NCBI GenBank assembly: GCA_959347315.1
Contig: OY365806.1
Location: 21,900,900 to 21,964,899, forward strand
Length of the DNA stretch: 64,000 nt
Source: Bimastos eiseni
Taxonomy: Eukaryota > Annelida > Clitellata > Crassiclitellata > Lumbricidae
Reading direction: 5' to 3'
Part shown: in pieces, positions 12,501-23,669 of the stretch
Layout: each line of letters starts with the position of its first letter
Position numbering within the stretch: position 1 is the first letter of the stretch
Program-made: the position numbers and the translations under genes
The notes under the pieces: model-generated
What the model was told of the DNA's origin: nothing
Seen by the model: the letters and a program-made list of their open reading frames with translations, nothing else
Database searches by the model: none

Positions 12501-15500
12501 CTTGCTGACCTAGAGGTTGAAGTCTGGCCCAGAGTCATTCTGGAAAACAAGTCTGTCGGTGACCAGGCTCTTAGTAAACGGCTTGAACTGGAGGCCACAG
12601 ATAAAGAGATACTGTGTTTGGTTGAAGCTAGTGAACGAAAGAATGAGGTTCAAAATATTCAGGTTGAGAGTGCTACATCTTTGATTGGACAGAATTCTGA
12701 CCATAGTTCAGTCAGCTGGGCTAGCAACAGCAGTACGTCGTCAGTCTTATCGCCTAATCGGATGGTGGATGCAAAGAGACGATTCTTCTGTGAAACATCT
12801 CAACCGCTTCGAATCGATCCACGAAAAGTCTTCAGAGACATTCCTTCAAAACAGCAGCAGATTTTAGCAAAAGAATTCTCAGGGGAAGAATCATCACAGG
12901 TATCTGGAGAATTTGATTCAGCCTCCGACGGAAGGAGCGGAGGAGTTGCTTCAGTGCTAAGTTCTGGGTCAGAACGTGCAGTTGAAAATATGCCACATGC
13001 TGAAATTTCAACTGAAATTCAAAGTTCTCCGTTGCCTGCTGAAGAGATCAAGAAACCAGTTTCAGAGGTGGAAAACAGACGACAGCTGCCTGTCGTTCCA
13101 ACCAGTCAATCATCCCAGCCTGGCAACATTGGTGGAAAGGGTACAAAGCAGACTTATTTGCAGAAAGCCAGTTCCTCTGGAAGTGACAAGGGCAGAGTTC
13201 TCATTTCGGAAGCTGAAGCACGATCAAAGAAACATATCTTTAAGGAAAGGAAACGTCCGAATTCCGCTTTTGTTGTGATGGAGGAGAGTTGGAGGTCATC
13301 TAAATCCAAAGGAGGATCTCCCGTTGGCCTCAGTCGACCGATGTCGGCCAAGCCAGTCCCTCCTCAACCCACTGTGCAGAAGACCGAATCTCCTGTGCTT
13401 GGAGCGGAGGCCGGCCGTACGCGGATGCAGGCGTCACAGTCCGATGGTACCAGCACGGAGGAAGCCAGTCCAAGTCTGGTACACAAAGACAAAGAGAACC
13501 GATTGAAAAGCTTTTATCAGCAAAGGACAAAAGGCAAAGATTCAGCTCCCACTGTGATCAAGGAAGTTCAGGATAAAAAGGACAAGAGGAAGTCACTGCT
13601 GGCGCTTCTGATTCCATCACGGAGTTTAGAGAAAAAGGAGAAAGCCACGAAGAGTCCGGTTCTACAAAGCAAAACACGGACACCTGGAGAGTCATCAAAA
13701 TCATCAAATGTGCCAAGTATGACTGTTGTCCGAGAGAAGACTAAGTCGCTTCCGCTGGAGAAAAAGCAGACTCCTCTTCCATTGGAATCAAAGAAGGGAA
13801 AGAAGGCAGCTGGAGACAAGTCATTGCCAAAGTCAAAGCAAGGAAAGGTGATTGAGGAGCCAGCGGAGACAGGGCACAGTATATACAAGGAAATGGCTGG
13901 CATCATGGAGGGCATCAAGAAGGTTGAGAAGAGAAACCGGGACAAGAACAGCATCCGCGATCGTATTGAAGCAGTCGCTCCACCACCTGTGAAGGCACCT
14001 TACACTGTGCTGCTGCCTCCAAAGGCTGATAGTAAGGCTACTTTTTATTATTTAAGATCCTGGTTCTTTTTAAGGCTTTAATATTGAATTGAATATTTTT
14101 AGCAGTTTGTGTTTGGCTGAAGTAGCACCATAGCTGTAGTTTCTGGTGAATATAAAGAGTTTTCATCAATAAACTTTGATATAATCAGAATAAAGGCCAG
14201 ATGGTGGACTGCATGTAGCAATGTTGCTATGAAAATGGGAAAGGTTGTTTGAAAGTCTTTGTCGTAGAATGGATCATCAACAAGAATTGTCAGTTTTAAT
14301 TTTGTCTAAACAATGTTGCCTTAATGTAATCTAGTATTTAAACATCCAAAAGGATTTGTGAAATTATAGAATTTGCATACTTGTCAGATCACTTAAATTA
14401 AATGAAAATTGATTGATTGATATCTAGCGGTTAATATATGGGTGTCTTGTGGTTATAGCAGGTATGATGAACTTTATCACAGAACGTTGATGGTTCTTCA
14501 GTAAAAACTAGGTATATGAGACGAGATATAAGAAAGTTGCAATGGAAGTAGTTCATAAACATTTAGTATAGAATGGGATAGTTGTAACAGCTAGCTCATG
14601 AGTAGACAAAGTGGTGCTAAAGAAATAGTTTCTATTGCAGGCAATAATGAGATTTCTTATTTAGACTTTGAAATTGTTTTAGGCTAAAGACTTGAACTGA
14701 ATTTACTGCTAGCAATGTGTGATCCAATGAAAGCAGAATGTGGTTCGATGGCATATAAGATAGAATTGGGCATTTGTGGCAGATGTTGATAATATGTGTT
14801 TCATGGAGTTATTAAAGAGTCTTCCTCATAGAGTATTGTAAGTTTAGACTGAATTTGGATTGAAAGTCATTACCATTTAAAATACCAGTATGTAAAGATT
14901 GTAGAAGGACAAGCTGTGGTGAGAAAGGTAGTGGTTGATTTACTGCAAACCGTCTTCAGCTATTTTAATTTTGAGTGACATGATCTAATTTGATTGAAGG
15001 ATCACTTGAATGATGTATATTTTTTACCTAAATGTGATGAATAGGTTGTCATAAAATGCAAGTAGTAATTCTCATAATTTCTGTGATTTCTACTGAGACT
15101 GTTCATGATACCACAATTTCAGGCTACTGTTGGTTCTTAAAATCTGCCATCGGTGTTCATATTAGCAGCTCGCCTTCTTGTTGATGTCTGTGATACTTCC
15201 TCTAGAGTTGCAATCAATTCTATGGACTGAAGGGCCTCACTCCCTCCCCCCCCCCCACTCCCTTGTGTGACTTGATTTTGTGGGCTTATCTTTGCTGACG
15301 TGGTTTGTTCATTCTTTATTGTTGATGATCTCATTTGCTTGATCCTTCTCTGTGTATGGCTGCCTCCCTCTCATCCTTGTCCTATGTCTCTTCTTGCATC
15401 CCCTTCTGCTCGTCATTGTCCAAAGTTGCAGCATAATTGTTTCATGCACTGTTTTTCAATTTAGTCGAAGACTTTGAAACAGAAAGTGAGTTTGGAGATG

Positions 15501-18500
15501 ATAGACTTTCACTTCGCAGTTTTCAGTCTCAGGTTTGTGATGATTTATTTCTTATTCTTTTGAATTCATGTGTGATGTACGCAGTACTTGATTCTGTTTG
15601 CATTTACAGCACTCGATATAGTGGAAATGGCATTCTATTCCAATTGTAAGTGTTGTAAGTGTTAATTATCATCTGGTTTTCTTATCTATGTAATTGTCTT
15701 ATAGACTTAGATCATCTCTTCTGGTCTCAGATGAATTATGCTGGAACTGTTAAAATGCTTCAATGGAAGCCACTTGAAATACTGGTATATTATGAAGAGG
15801 TTGCTTTACAATGTTTGTCTAATCTATGGTGAATATGGGGCCAACATTTTTTAGGGGTCCAGAATCATATCAAAGATTCTCGTATCAGCATATCTGGCTG
15901 TTGTAATGAAAGAATTTTAAAGGATTTTAAATAAATTTATTGTTGAACTTTGTTTAAAGGTTGGTGTAAAACATGCCACAGCATTGATTCTTAGTGTTAA
16001 GAGAGTATTTCCTGTTATATTACGTTATGTTAAAGTTAACAATGACCATATTTTAACATTAACCCTAACCCTGACCATTGTTTTGCTATTAATGCACACT
16101 CAGATTATTTAACCATATCAGTAATCTGTAATTCGTGCTTGCTACTATGAATAGTTATACAGTACATCCACTATAAACAGTGACAAAGAATTGTGTTACA
16201 GTCAATTGCATGCACAATGAACTGTTTTATGAAGTGCTTTGCGAAGAATTGTTTAAGTAGAACCGTTCACAAAAGAATTGTTTTACGAGCAACTGTTTAC
16301 GACGGAAATGTTGGATCCCGCTATTCTGTGGTTGATTAATTGGATTGTTAGATGCACTCGTTGTTCAGCTTTTGTCTGCATTTATTTTCTAGATGCATTT
16401 GTTGTCTGAAGAAGAAGCATTAAAACTGAAGAAACGACAGCAGAAGGTGGCACGGAAGAAACAGCGAGAGAAGGAATTGAAGAGATTGCATGCTGCCCAG
16501 GAAGTTCAGCAGCAGTTGGAGGAAGTGGAGATGAGGCAGAGGGAAATTGAAAGGCAGGGTGTAGAAATAGAAAAAGCTCTCAGTGGAGAAGGATCCGGTA
16601 AGAAACAGACTTTAATTTAGTGTCTGCTACCAATTTTGACAGTATTTTGGAATCGTTTTGTGTTTAACCCTTTAACGACCAGCTGCATATGTTTTCCCAT
16701 ACATTTTAGTACACGCTGGTTGTTAAAGGGTTAAGTATCTCATTTAAATTCATGTGAGTGCAGTATAAGCCTGAATCAGTTTGACTTTGGTCCAGAATTA
16801 ACCCAATGTCTACTGACTGTGTTCTACTGATGCTAATTGAATTTAGGTTGAAGATAAGCATTAGATCATGTGCTTTCAGTTGCTGTGACTCTTGTGTTTG
16901 GAATCGTCTACTGTAAATCAGCGGTTTTAAACCAATGGTACATGTACTCTTAGGGCCAAGGGGTGCTCAAGAAAAACAGATAATAATTGCAGGTTTTGAA
17001 ATGCCATATTTATGCATATTAAAGTTGTACTATAACAGTAGTATACTAGATATTGTTAAATAATTTTCTTGTTATTATTTTATTCTATGTCTATTTATTC
17101 TTTGTGATCAAGCTCTTCCTATTTATTTCATGAAGGAGCGCTTTATAATGTCACAGCTTCATCATATATTATATATAATTAAAATAATTTAGCAAATTTC
17201 ATTAATAATATTAATATCAATATTCTAATTGTAATAATCAATTCTAATTAAATAAATTACCAAAAAATGTTTCTAATAAGTGTTTCCTGTTGTGGGTACG
17301 CACGCAAATATTTTTTTAGTTTGTGGCTACAACTAAGAAGAAGGTTGGGAGCCACTGCTATAATTGGCCCAACTTGCATGCTGTTGTTATTTAACTGACT
17401 TATTATTTGTCACTGTTTAACTCTGACAGTTACTTGTCTCTGTCTTTGTGTCTGATGCAAAATTAATCCATGTCTCAGATTCAGTTGTACTGAATTGCAT
17501 GCATAAGACATGTTGTATATGAATAAATGGCTAGTTATAGTTGGCATGCTTTTGTCATTTCTTAGGTATGATAAAATATTTTTTATGATTTTTTTAATTG
17601 TTTACTTTACATTGATATCTTTAGAGCATTCACGCGATGAAACTAATCTTGTGCAACAATGGTTCGACATTGTTTATGAAAGGAACGTTCTCATGCGTTA
17701 CGAGTCGGAACTTATGGTCCAGTAAGTTGTTCTTCATTGCTGCTTCTTCATTTTGAAATTAAAGATTAGAATCTTTATTCTTTTTCTGATTTTGTGTTGA
17801 TAAATACTAGGTTGTATACTGCACAAAGCTGAAGGGAGTCCCTTTTGATTTGAGAATGTGCTACAGTTGAAAATAATATCGAGTAATGGTCATTGCAGTT
17901 GGAAACAGATTAATCAGTTGTCAGTACCTTCATATCAGTCACTATCTTCAACTTTCGTGTAATAAAACTGCAATTTATTGTCTGGGAAAGACAGCAATGG
18001 CATTTCTGATTATTATTTGTGTGCTGTTTCGTAAGAGCGAGGGAGCTGGAGCTTGAGGATCGACAGAGTCGACTGGAGATTCAACTTCGAGAAAGAATAC
18101 CAAATGCTGGTCTGTCTGCTTTTGTATCTTCAGTTCTTAAGAGGCAGACAGTTAATGATTGGTGTATTTGAGTCATGTTTGTGAATTACTGATGGCTGTA
18201 TGCGTATATGTGTCAAGATGTTTTATATACTGCCTCTTCAATACCTCACAAAAACACTGTTATGACTATGGTTTCATGAAATGTTATTTCAGTTATCTAG
18301 AGTCTACTTTTGGTTTTTCGGAATTAATAAATTGAACATGGATTTCAGTGTCTTATCATAAGAAATGAAGTTGTGGCTCTTGAAGGGACTATTACTGATA
18401 TATCTGACAGATTAGTTCCTTTGACTCTGTTATGAATCTCAACAAGAAATTTCAATGTTGTATGTTGTGTTTATGTTGAAGAATCTCAGAGAACTGAGTC

Positions 18501-19122
18501 ATTGAAGGAAGAAGAACAAAGAATTCTTGAGGAGCTGATGGAAGTTGTGGAACAGAGAGATGCACTTGTAGCTCTCCTTGAGGAAGACAGAATCAGGTGT
18601 CATGTTGATTCTTTCTTCAAGCAGTCTACATTACCAGTCTTATGTTATGGGATCAACACACAATGATTGCTGGTCTTTGTCTTTCTTGTGACTGGTAAAG
18701 ACTCGGTTGTTGGATCTGAATTGTTGCATTACAGGCAGACTATTTTTCAAGTCCACTCATATAGCACTGATGAAATCTGTTGAAAAGGTCAACTAACAAA
18801 ACGGATTGCCTTACCTTGTGCTACCTTTTACCAATTTCTTGTCAGTTACATTGTTTGCTTAACCATTTTAATACCACATTTTCAAGCATGCAATACACAG
18901 CCACCCTGCTCGGAAGAAATGCCGAGTCTACTGAACATTTTCTTATGCTTTGTGAAAGTTTCCTTTGGCAGATGGTGACAAATACTGTGTTTATGATTTA
19001 GGCAACAGCAATACAGCAAGAACCTGGAACGGATCATGGTCGATCGTGGCTTCCAGTTGTCTTCGATCTCACACACACATCTACCACAAGCACTGGTGGC
19101 CACTTTGCAAGAGGACAGGTGA
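421..19122 (+). CDS. MICAL: MICAL family protein (F-actin monooxygenase), 3' part, 15 exons
   Basis: MICALs oxidise methionines of actin through an FAD monooxygenase domain and bind Rab GTPases through a C-terminal bMERB domain. The FAD part lies before the window. Exons: 421-574, 812-894, 1241-1345, 2189-2386, 3259-3436, 3898-4035, 4479-4641, 8990-9231, 9523-14031, 15465-15532, 16393-16597, 17625-17721, 18036-18109, 18482-18596, 19002-19122 (TGA). All junctions keep frame and the total is 6450 nt, exactly 2150 codons. Domain order in this piece: end of CH (residues 1-50), LIM (about 190-255), disordered region (about 285-1940), bMERB (about 1947-2110). The order matches animal MICALs. The disordered linker is very long. 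Most splice sites are ordinary GT-AG; the donors after 3436 (GTTCAA) and 18109 (GTCTGT) are weak and supported mainly by frame. Which MICAL paralogue it is cannot be decided. Confidence 0.93.
1387..1444. repeat. Decayed copy of the TTAA palindromic mini-element
   Basis: TTAATCCTTCAACGATTAGC, then TGCATTTTGTTTTCCATACA, aligns with the intact copy at 16664-16734 in the same orientation. The right arm is eroded to ATTATTGGGTTA. It sits in a MICAL intron. Confidence 0.55.
1628..2099. mobile_element. Non-autonomous hAT-like element with perfect 8-bp target duplication
   Basis: The ends are TAGGGACCAGCCGG on the left and, read from the other strand, CAGGGACCGACCGG on the right. They are flanked by exact copies of AATGTAAT at 1620-1627 and 2100-2107. 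An 8-bp duplication with Y-A-R-N-G-like ends is the signature of hAT transposons. There is no coding capacity in the 472 bp. It lies in the MICAL intron between exons 1241-1345 and 2189-2386. The interior matches 7589-7997 in inverse orientation (for example GGCGAATAC / GTATTCGCC and the GGATTCGTTA-type block). Confidence 0.75.
3259..4035 (+). CDS. MICAL: MICAL LIM zinc-binding domain, split over two exons
   Basis: Exons 3259-3436 and 3898-4035 join in phase 1. The encoded domain has the full LIM ligand set: CCFC near the start, then H-x2-C in FHRGCF, C-x2-C in RCDYC, and a closing C-x2-H in YCVQHH, so two zinc ions can be bound. The 5' boundary was chosen at 3259 because the LIM frame has stops upstream (the last is the TAG of the acceptor ttacgtag itself), while the preceding exon ends in phase 0. 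An alternative open frame over 3110-3448 is not LIM. The donor after 3436 (GTTCAA) is weak but the join restores the family sequence exactly (GNGE-GKFYC). Confidence 0.9.
4166..4266. mobile_element. Truncated relic of the 7589-7997 hAT-like family
   Basis: CAGAAATTGCTTCGGACATT, followed by TGTCTCGAACGAATG and then CACCTCGGCAAATAATA, matches the left part of 7589-7997 (GGAAATCGCCTCGAACATTT ... CGCCTCAGCAAAC) in the same orientation. No right end or target duplication is visible. MICAL intron. Confidence 0.5.
5731..6449. mobile_element. 719-bp MITE with 22-bp terminal inverted repeats
   Basis: The left end CTATGCATGGGGTTGGAATA (continuing GC) is repeated inverted at the right end as GCTATTCCAACCCCATGCAT (continuing AG), ending at 6449. 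The inside also has imperfect inverted similarity (CTATTCCCGAATAG near 5850; GAATAAGC near 6425). If the TA next to each end is the target duplication this would be a Tc1/mariner-type MITE, but ATGCAT is itself palindromic so the boundary is not certain. No transposase is visible; the 61-codon open frame at 5907-6092 is unrecognised. Confidence 0.65.
7589..7997. mobile_element. Non-autonomous hAT-like element, second copy, inverse orientation
   Basis: Ends are TAGGGCATAACCGG and, on the other strand, TAGGGCATAATCGA. Flanks ATTATATC (7581-7588) and ATTATGTC (7998-8005) match 7 of 8. The interior is the reverse complement of the 1628-2099 element. MICAL intron. Confidence 0.7.
8822..8885 (+). 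mobile_element. 3' tail of a LINE or SINE copy
   Basis: A 9-bp hairpin (AGCGCCTCT ... AGAGGCGCT) is followed by ATATAAATTCTCAATTACAT. The same GCTATATAAAT-type end closes the LINE at 37155-37215 and resembles the end at 53596. It is probably a 5'-truncated insertion; the upstream limit cannot be seen. Confidence 0.5.
9523..14031 (+). CDS. MICAL: MICAL giant disordered exon (1503 codons)
   Basis: One 4509-nt exon between acceptor ttgttttcag and donor GTAAGG, phase 1 at both ends, so its loss would keep frame. It codes for a low-complexity, acidic and Ser/Lys/Glu-rich chain without a recognisable fold; its last 250 residues turn strongly basic (many KS, KK, PxxP). Two internal similarities are visible: FFSTVSQPVRID (about 9699-9750) with FFCETSQPLRID (about 12784-12840), and a WPV-containing segment at 11471-11568 repeated at 11653-11750. 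The upstream exon 8990-9231 is also acidic and Ser-rich. Probable role, by inference, is a flexible scaffold with short binding motifs between the LIM and bMERB domains. Confidence 0.9.
14032..15464 (+). other. MICAL intron, 1.4 kb, no feature
   Basis: No exon is needed between the phase-1 donor after 14031 and the phase-1 acceptor before 15465, and none was seen. A poly-C run lies near 15246-15256 in a pyrimidine-rich stretch. Confidence 0.6.
16393..19122 (+). CDS. MICAL: MICAL C-terminal bMERB (Rab-binding) domain, five exons
   Basis: Exons 16393-16597, 17625-17721, 18036-18109, 18482-18596 and 19002-19122 encode one continuous helical region. Landmarks are LSEEEALKLKKRQQKVARKK (first helix), LVQQWFDIVYERNVLMRYES, ELELEDRQSRLEIQLRERI and EQRDALVALLEEDRIR, which follow the bMERB (DUF3585) pattern of human MICALs closely. 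In the family this bent three-helix coiled coil binds Rab8/Rab10/Rab35-type GTPases. The last exon adds a short tail ending in TLQEDR before TGA at 19120-19122. The acceptor ttatgatttag before 19002 was preferred because phase 2 then gives an open frame to the stop. Confidence 0.93.
16664..16734. repeat. 71-bp TTAA-flanked palindromic mini-element
   Basis: The left arm TTAACCCTTTAACGACCAGC is mirrored by the right arm GCTGGTTGTTAAAGGGTTAA with one mismatch, around a core of about 31 bp. A 71-bp copy in opposite orientation is at 40864-40934. TTAA flanks followed by CCC are the hallmark of piggyBac-type insertions, so a very short non-autonomous piggyBac-like MITE is the best guess. Location: MICAL intron. 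Confidence 0.65.
16919..17357. mobile_element. hAT-type non-autonomous element (CAGNGGTT ends)
   Basis: It starts CAGCGGTTTTAAACC and ends GGTTGGGAGCCACTG, the classic CAGNGGTTCTCAACC-type hAT termini. Flanks CTGTAAAT (16911-16918) and CTATAATT (17358-17365) agree at 6 of 8 positions, consistent with an old 8-bp target duplication. AT-rich interior, no coding. MICAL intron. Confidence 0.7.
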
Positions 19123-19691
19123 TGGCCGTGTCACAGCCAGGCGCAGAAATGGTCTCCTCGTCGTTGGTCTTGAGACGCTCGATGCTGAGTGGCTGGTCAT
19201 TTCATCATGCTACCTGCAACAGTTGATGTTTTTCGATAACAGCAGATATCTTCGCTCTTTGACTCACTCTAGTCTCGTGTCCAAACTTCTGAAAATGCTT
19301 CATTATGTGTTGCAGTGACTTTGATGTCTTATTATCAACATTTCTTCCAAAATATGGCACAGCTGACTTTTTGATCCAAAACTTTATCATTAGGTTGACA
19401 TTAGTGAAGTTGACATTAGTCGACTACTGTTTGTGCTGTGTTGAATACTTACTACCTTGCAGCTGTTTGTAAATGTGATGGGACTGAACAAGACTATTGA
19501 GCTGCTTAGACAGCTGAAGCCTAATAATGTATAGCATAGGAAGTGGTGCACGTGACACTCCTTAGGAAAACAGCGTCTATATAAAACAACTAGGGTAATT
19601 TTAGCATATTTGCAATTTTCCGATCCATAATTTCAAATTTGCTCTAGAGTATTGTTTGCACAATTGTGTAAATTGTACAGGTCTGATGCAC

Positions 19692-19763
<72 letters not shown>

Positions 19764-21745
19764 CTGGCTGCATTTTGTCTGCTTGAATTTCACAGGATTA
19801 CTGACATTAGTATAGCACCCCTTCAAGGTCTCTACTCAGTCGCACGTTGTCATTTCATTTATGTCGCTTTTGATTTTTGTGAACCGTTGCTTGATAAAGT
19901 TGTCTGTTTAGCAAGAAGTGCATTGTTTAGGAGATGTGAAGCATCAGTGCTTTTTCTGTCTTGTCAAGTTAGTTGAACTTGTAGTTGGCTGAGTTATTGT
20001 TACCCATTGTTCTTGCACTTTGCCTTATAAAAACTTAGCAAAATGTTGTTTGTCAACCATGGAGTGATTTTCTGTACAAATTTTTTGGCTTTTTGTTTGC
20101 CTTTGTCAATTGTGCACTATGGTAGAGCTTTTTTGATGTTGGGTGCTTAGCTATCTGGTAGTTACTTGTTTTGTAAGCAGGGCATCAGTTTTGTTAGTGT
20201 CAATTCAGTTGCCCTGAGATGTTGGTGATTAGCCTCTTTGTCTTGTTTGGCATTTATGGATGAGATTTGATGAGGTCACTTTCGTGTGATTTCTTGGTTG
20301 ACCTTTTTGTGTTTCGCTGGCCTTAAAAATCATGTAATGTAACTTCTATCTATTAAAACGATGAACTTGGTGGTTGCCATGTACACAGATGCTAGAGAGC
20401 CAATTGAATACTGATCGCTAGCTGCCTTAGATAGCCAGTGAGTGCTGAGTTTTGAACTGGTGCTGCCTAGTTTAGAAGCATTAATGTTTTTGTTTCCAGA
20501 AGTAATTGCAAAGTGGTTGGCCTTGTTGATGCCTGATATGTTGGGCAGTCTTTCTGCAGATGAGCTTATCCTGCTGCTATTATAGTGTTTGACATTTTAA
20601 AACAATCTATTGATCAAATGAACAGGATGAACAGAACTGAACAGTCTTTACTGGAGACAGTTTACATTGCATATTGCAGCAGGTTACTTGTGTCAACAGA
20701 CTTTGACCAAGCAGTGCTTATATGTTTAAGAAAATCATTGATTGCAAAATGCATGCAGCCTTGAATTCCTTCTGGAGCATTATTGCTTATGTTTTCAGGA
20801 TAGATAGATAAATGTCAGCAGTTGTGTTGTAGACAACCTATAGGAAAGAAATCATGCATGGACTGTTTTGTGGTGAATGCACCTTTTGTAATATCAGAAT
20901 GGTTTGCCCAGTGACTGTGTACTTTTATCAGATCCTACGATAAGGGCCATTGACTCTAGCCCCAGTTTAATGTAATGCCCAACCTCAATGTGAGCCCTGA
21001 GTTTGTACACTGCATCATTGGTTTTTGTGTGGCCAGCATTCTGGTTGAAGGCATTATTAGTATTGACATTTCTAGTATACAATTTGATAAGTGCTTGTGA
21101 TGAGCGCTTATGGTGAGTGCTTGTGATGAGTGCGTGTGCCTCTCAAAAACTTATTAAATAAATTCTTTGCTGTTGGAAAGATTTCTTGTTCAGATTTTCT
21201 TGTACGACATTTGTTTATTCTGCCAAAATGAGATCCTCGCCAATGTATGCTACAGTAAATATTTTCAGTGTTTACAACATGTTGCTCATTATTACATTGT
21301 GATGGATGGAAATAAAAGAGTGCTTGCTAATAGGACTAAACTGTTGTGCAGTGCAACTCATGAGCACATAATGTATTGAAGCCTTCTCTTAAAATAACAG
21401 TCCTAAACTAAAAGTCTTCTACTGTGTGTCTCTCACAGGAAATATTGTACAAAATTAATATTAGCTTTTGTTTTGATGTTGATGTCCTTTCTTAAAACTA
21501 GTGGTCCTCTTTGTGGTCAAGTTTATGAGACACAATATTTTCAGTGCTTTCACAGTAGTAACTTTTTCATCATGCATTAAATTACAGAGAATTGAGTCTT
21601 TAATTACAGCTCTGAATTAGAATTTGGTTCTTTTTTTGTAATTAGAATTAAAGTATTGCAGGCAAATAATATCAATTCTGAAGCCACTGATCTACCACCA
21701 AACAGGATGTATTTCAGAACTGATGTTTTAAACATTTCTTACTAT

Positions 21746-21752
<7 letters not shown>
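19123..21752. other. Gene-free stretch downstream of MICAL
   Basis: Holds the MICAL 3' untranslated region (end not defined; no AATAAA close to the stop) and then unremarkable AT-rich DNA. Open frames here are short and without recognisable domains. The only structure is the CTGT microsatellite. Confidence 0.5.
19694..19762 (+). repeat. (CTGT)n microsatellite
   Basis: About 17 uninterrupted copies of the 4-bp unit. The 106-codon open frame running through it is a by-product of the repeat. Confidence 0.95.

Positions 21753-21789
<37 letters not shown>
21753..21789. repeat. (TA)n microsatellite
   Basis: A pure TA run preceded by ATATACATG; the tract at 48647-48690 has the same ACATGTATA junction. 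Confidence 0.9.
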
Positions 21790-21792
<3 letters not shown>

Positions 21793-21826
21793 TTTCATAT
21801 TAGTTTGCATTTCAGTAGGAAAATCA

Positions 21827-21965
21827 GAGGTGACGATCTCGTTTGACAGGTGGGGACATCCAATGAGGGGTAGAAAATGTGGGGGACAAACGTATAACAT
21901 GTTCCCTCTCTGTAAACGGTTGAGGGTACTTGTTCCCCTTGCGGGATCGCCGCCCCAGGTAGCCA
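21827..21965. repeat. Dispersed repeat, copy 1
   Basis: GTGACGATCTCGTTTGACAG, then a G-rich stretch, closing with GGGATCGCCGCCCC. It aligns over about 140 bp with 53974-54115, same orientation. The minus-strand 166-codon open frame at 21742-22242 runs across it and is therefore probably not a gene. The transposon class is not clear. Confidence 0.6.
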
Positions 21966-23042
21966 TAATACACTGAAAGCACCATTCATTCCCATTCCTG
22001 CAATTGCCGAAGTTGAGCAATGTTGATCCATGTACTACATGAATAGATGACCAAGGCTGGATGTTTGGCTCATTGGTTGAATGCTCTCGATTCGGTAACA
22101 CATAATCTGTAGTTTTGAGCTTACCATTAGCCAGTTGTTGAATAGAAAGATTGAGCTTGTGCTTCACTTGGTAACTGTTTAGTGCCATTGATTTGTCTTT
22201 GTTTAGTGACTCCTTACAAGGATAATGATGATATTGTATCATAACTTAGCTGCTAAGGTTGACTAATTACCCCTATTGTTACTTGCACAACAAGAATTGC
22301 AGCACTGCCAAGAGTTAGGTTGGTATGATGTCTGTTTGACATGCAGTAAACTGTGAACAATCCAAAATTATGGACATGTTCTAATATAATAAGCAATCTG
22401 TTTAACAGAAAATTGTGAAGCTGTTCTATTATGAACAGTAGCTATATTCCTATTAAAAATCCTTGAACTAATTTGGTAGAATTCTTCCCTTTTTTAAGTC
22501 GTGCAAATGTAACTGTGTTACTCCTCTGAATTTTATACTTCTGCTTGCTAACTGTAAAACAATACGTCCATATAAAAAAACTGCCTTGTGCCAAACATGA
22601 TCTTTATTGCCGCTTATGTAGAAACGTAGTCCTACTGAACTTGTGTTCTTACAAAAATGAACATTTCTGAAAATAGTAGAATTGATACCCATTTGTAGTA
22701 GATCATGCTAGTCAGATAAATTATTTTCAATCCTATCAATGCTGCTTATGGTATACCACTGTTTAATTTGTCATATCATGTTTTTGTCATCACTATCACT
22801 GAAAGTGAACTTTTGAGACTTTTGTTTTGCCATTATTGTGTAGAGACTGTGTGTTTCATGCTGTTCTGTAAAATCATGGCTTCTGGTGTGTTTGCTTAAT
22901 TTAAGCTGCTTCTAGAATGTTAGAAAATTATTGTGATGCCTGAATAAACATTTATATATCACTTCTCGTGATGTTTTTGGTTTCACTAGTTCTACTAGTG
23001 TATCTTGTATATATGTGTCTAAATTATCTAGTACTTCTGTAG
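21966..23042. other. Gene-free stretch
   Basis: AT-rich DNA with no exon, tRNA or clear repeat seen on either strand. Confidence 0.4.
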
Positions 23043-23600
23043 CAGCGGTTCTCAACTTTTTTCTATGTCCACACCCTTTTAAGATTTCGAAATTCCATCC
23101 TGCGTCCCAGTGCTGAAGACAAAAAGAAATTTTTAATTTTCAAGTCAAAGTATCAGCCAGTACTATTTAATTAATTAACTAGTTGCTAGTAGAGTATGAA
23201 TAACTAACTGTTTATTGACATAAATATAGGAAAATATAAGAAAAAATAAAATCATTTTAATGTGACTTTTGTTCTTGCTTCTTCTCAATTATGCATGTAA
23301 TACGGGGTTCGTTTTTGGAGAGAGTGATGCGCATTTCATGCTCAGCATTGTGGTGGTTTCAAAACTTGGTTTTGACACAAAAATAGTGGAAAACCCTGCT
23401 TTGCAAGGATATGTGCTAATGGAACAAATAGACATAGTGCTTACTATGAACTGCTTGGGAATGCTGCTATGTGCGATATCCACACATTTTCCATCTCTAA
23501 TGTCTTCATTTTGACTTTCTCCTCCCACGATCAAGAACTGAATTTCACACCCTTGGCCCTTGGGGTGCCGTCACAGTTCTATACGATGGCAGTACCTATT
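23043..23600. mobile_element. hAT relic with CAGCGGTTCTCAAC end
   Basis: CAGCGGTTCTCAACTTTTTT at 23043 is a typical hAT terminus of the type at 16919. The opposite end was not found, so the right limit is approximate. Open frames of 66-81 codons lie in 23269-23669 on both strands but show no domain I can name. Confidence 0.45.
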
Positions 23601-23669
23601 TTAAGTACTTTACAACAAGCAGGCTTGGTACCTCACAAAAGCTTACTGGTCCCGAAATTATTCCTGTAG

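Noticed and set aside
16066..16082. TAACCCTAACCC, telomere-like
   Set aside because: Only about two units; no evidence of a telomeric or fusion site.
19656..19976. Open frame with a long CLSV repeat
   Set aside because: Translation of the CTGT microsatellite.
21742..22242. 166-codon minus-strand open frame
   Set aside because: It runs through a TA microsatellite and a dispersed repeat, has no recognisable domain, and nothing suggests splicing or conservation.
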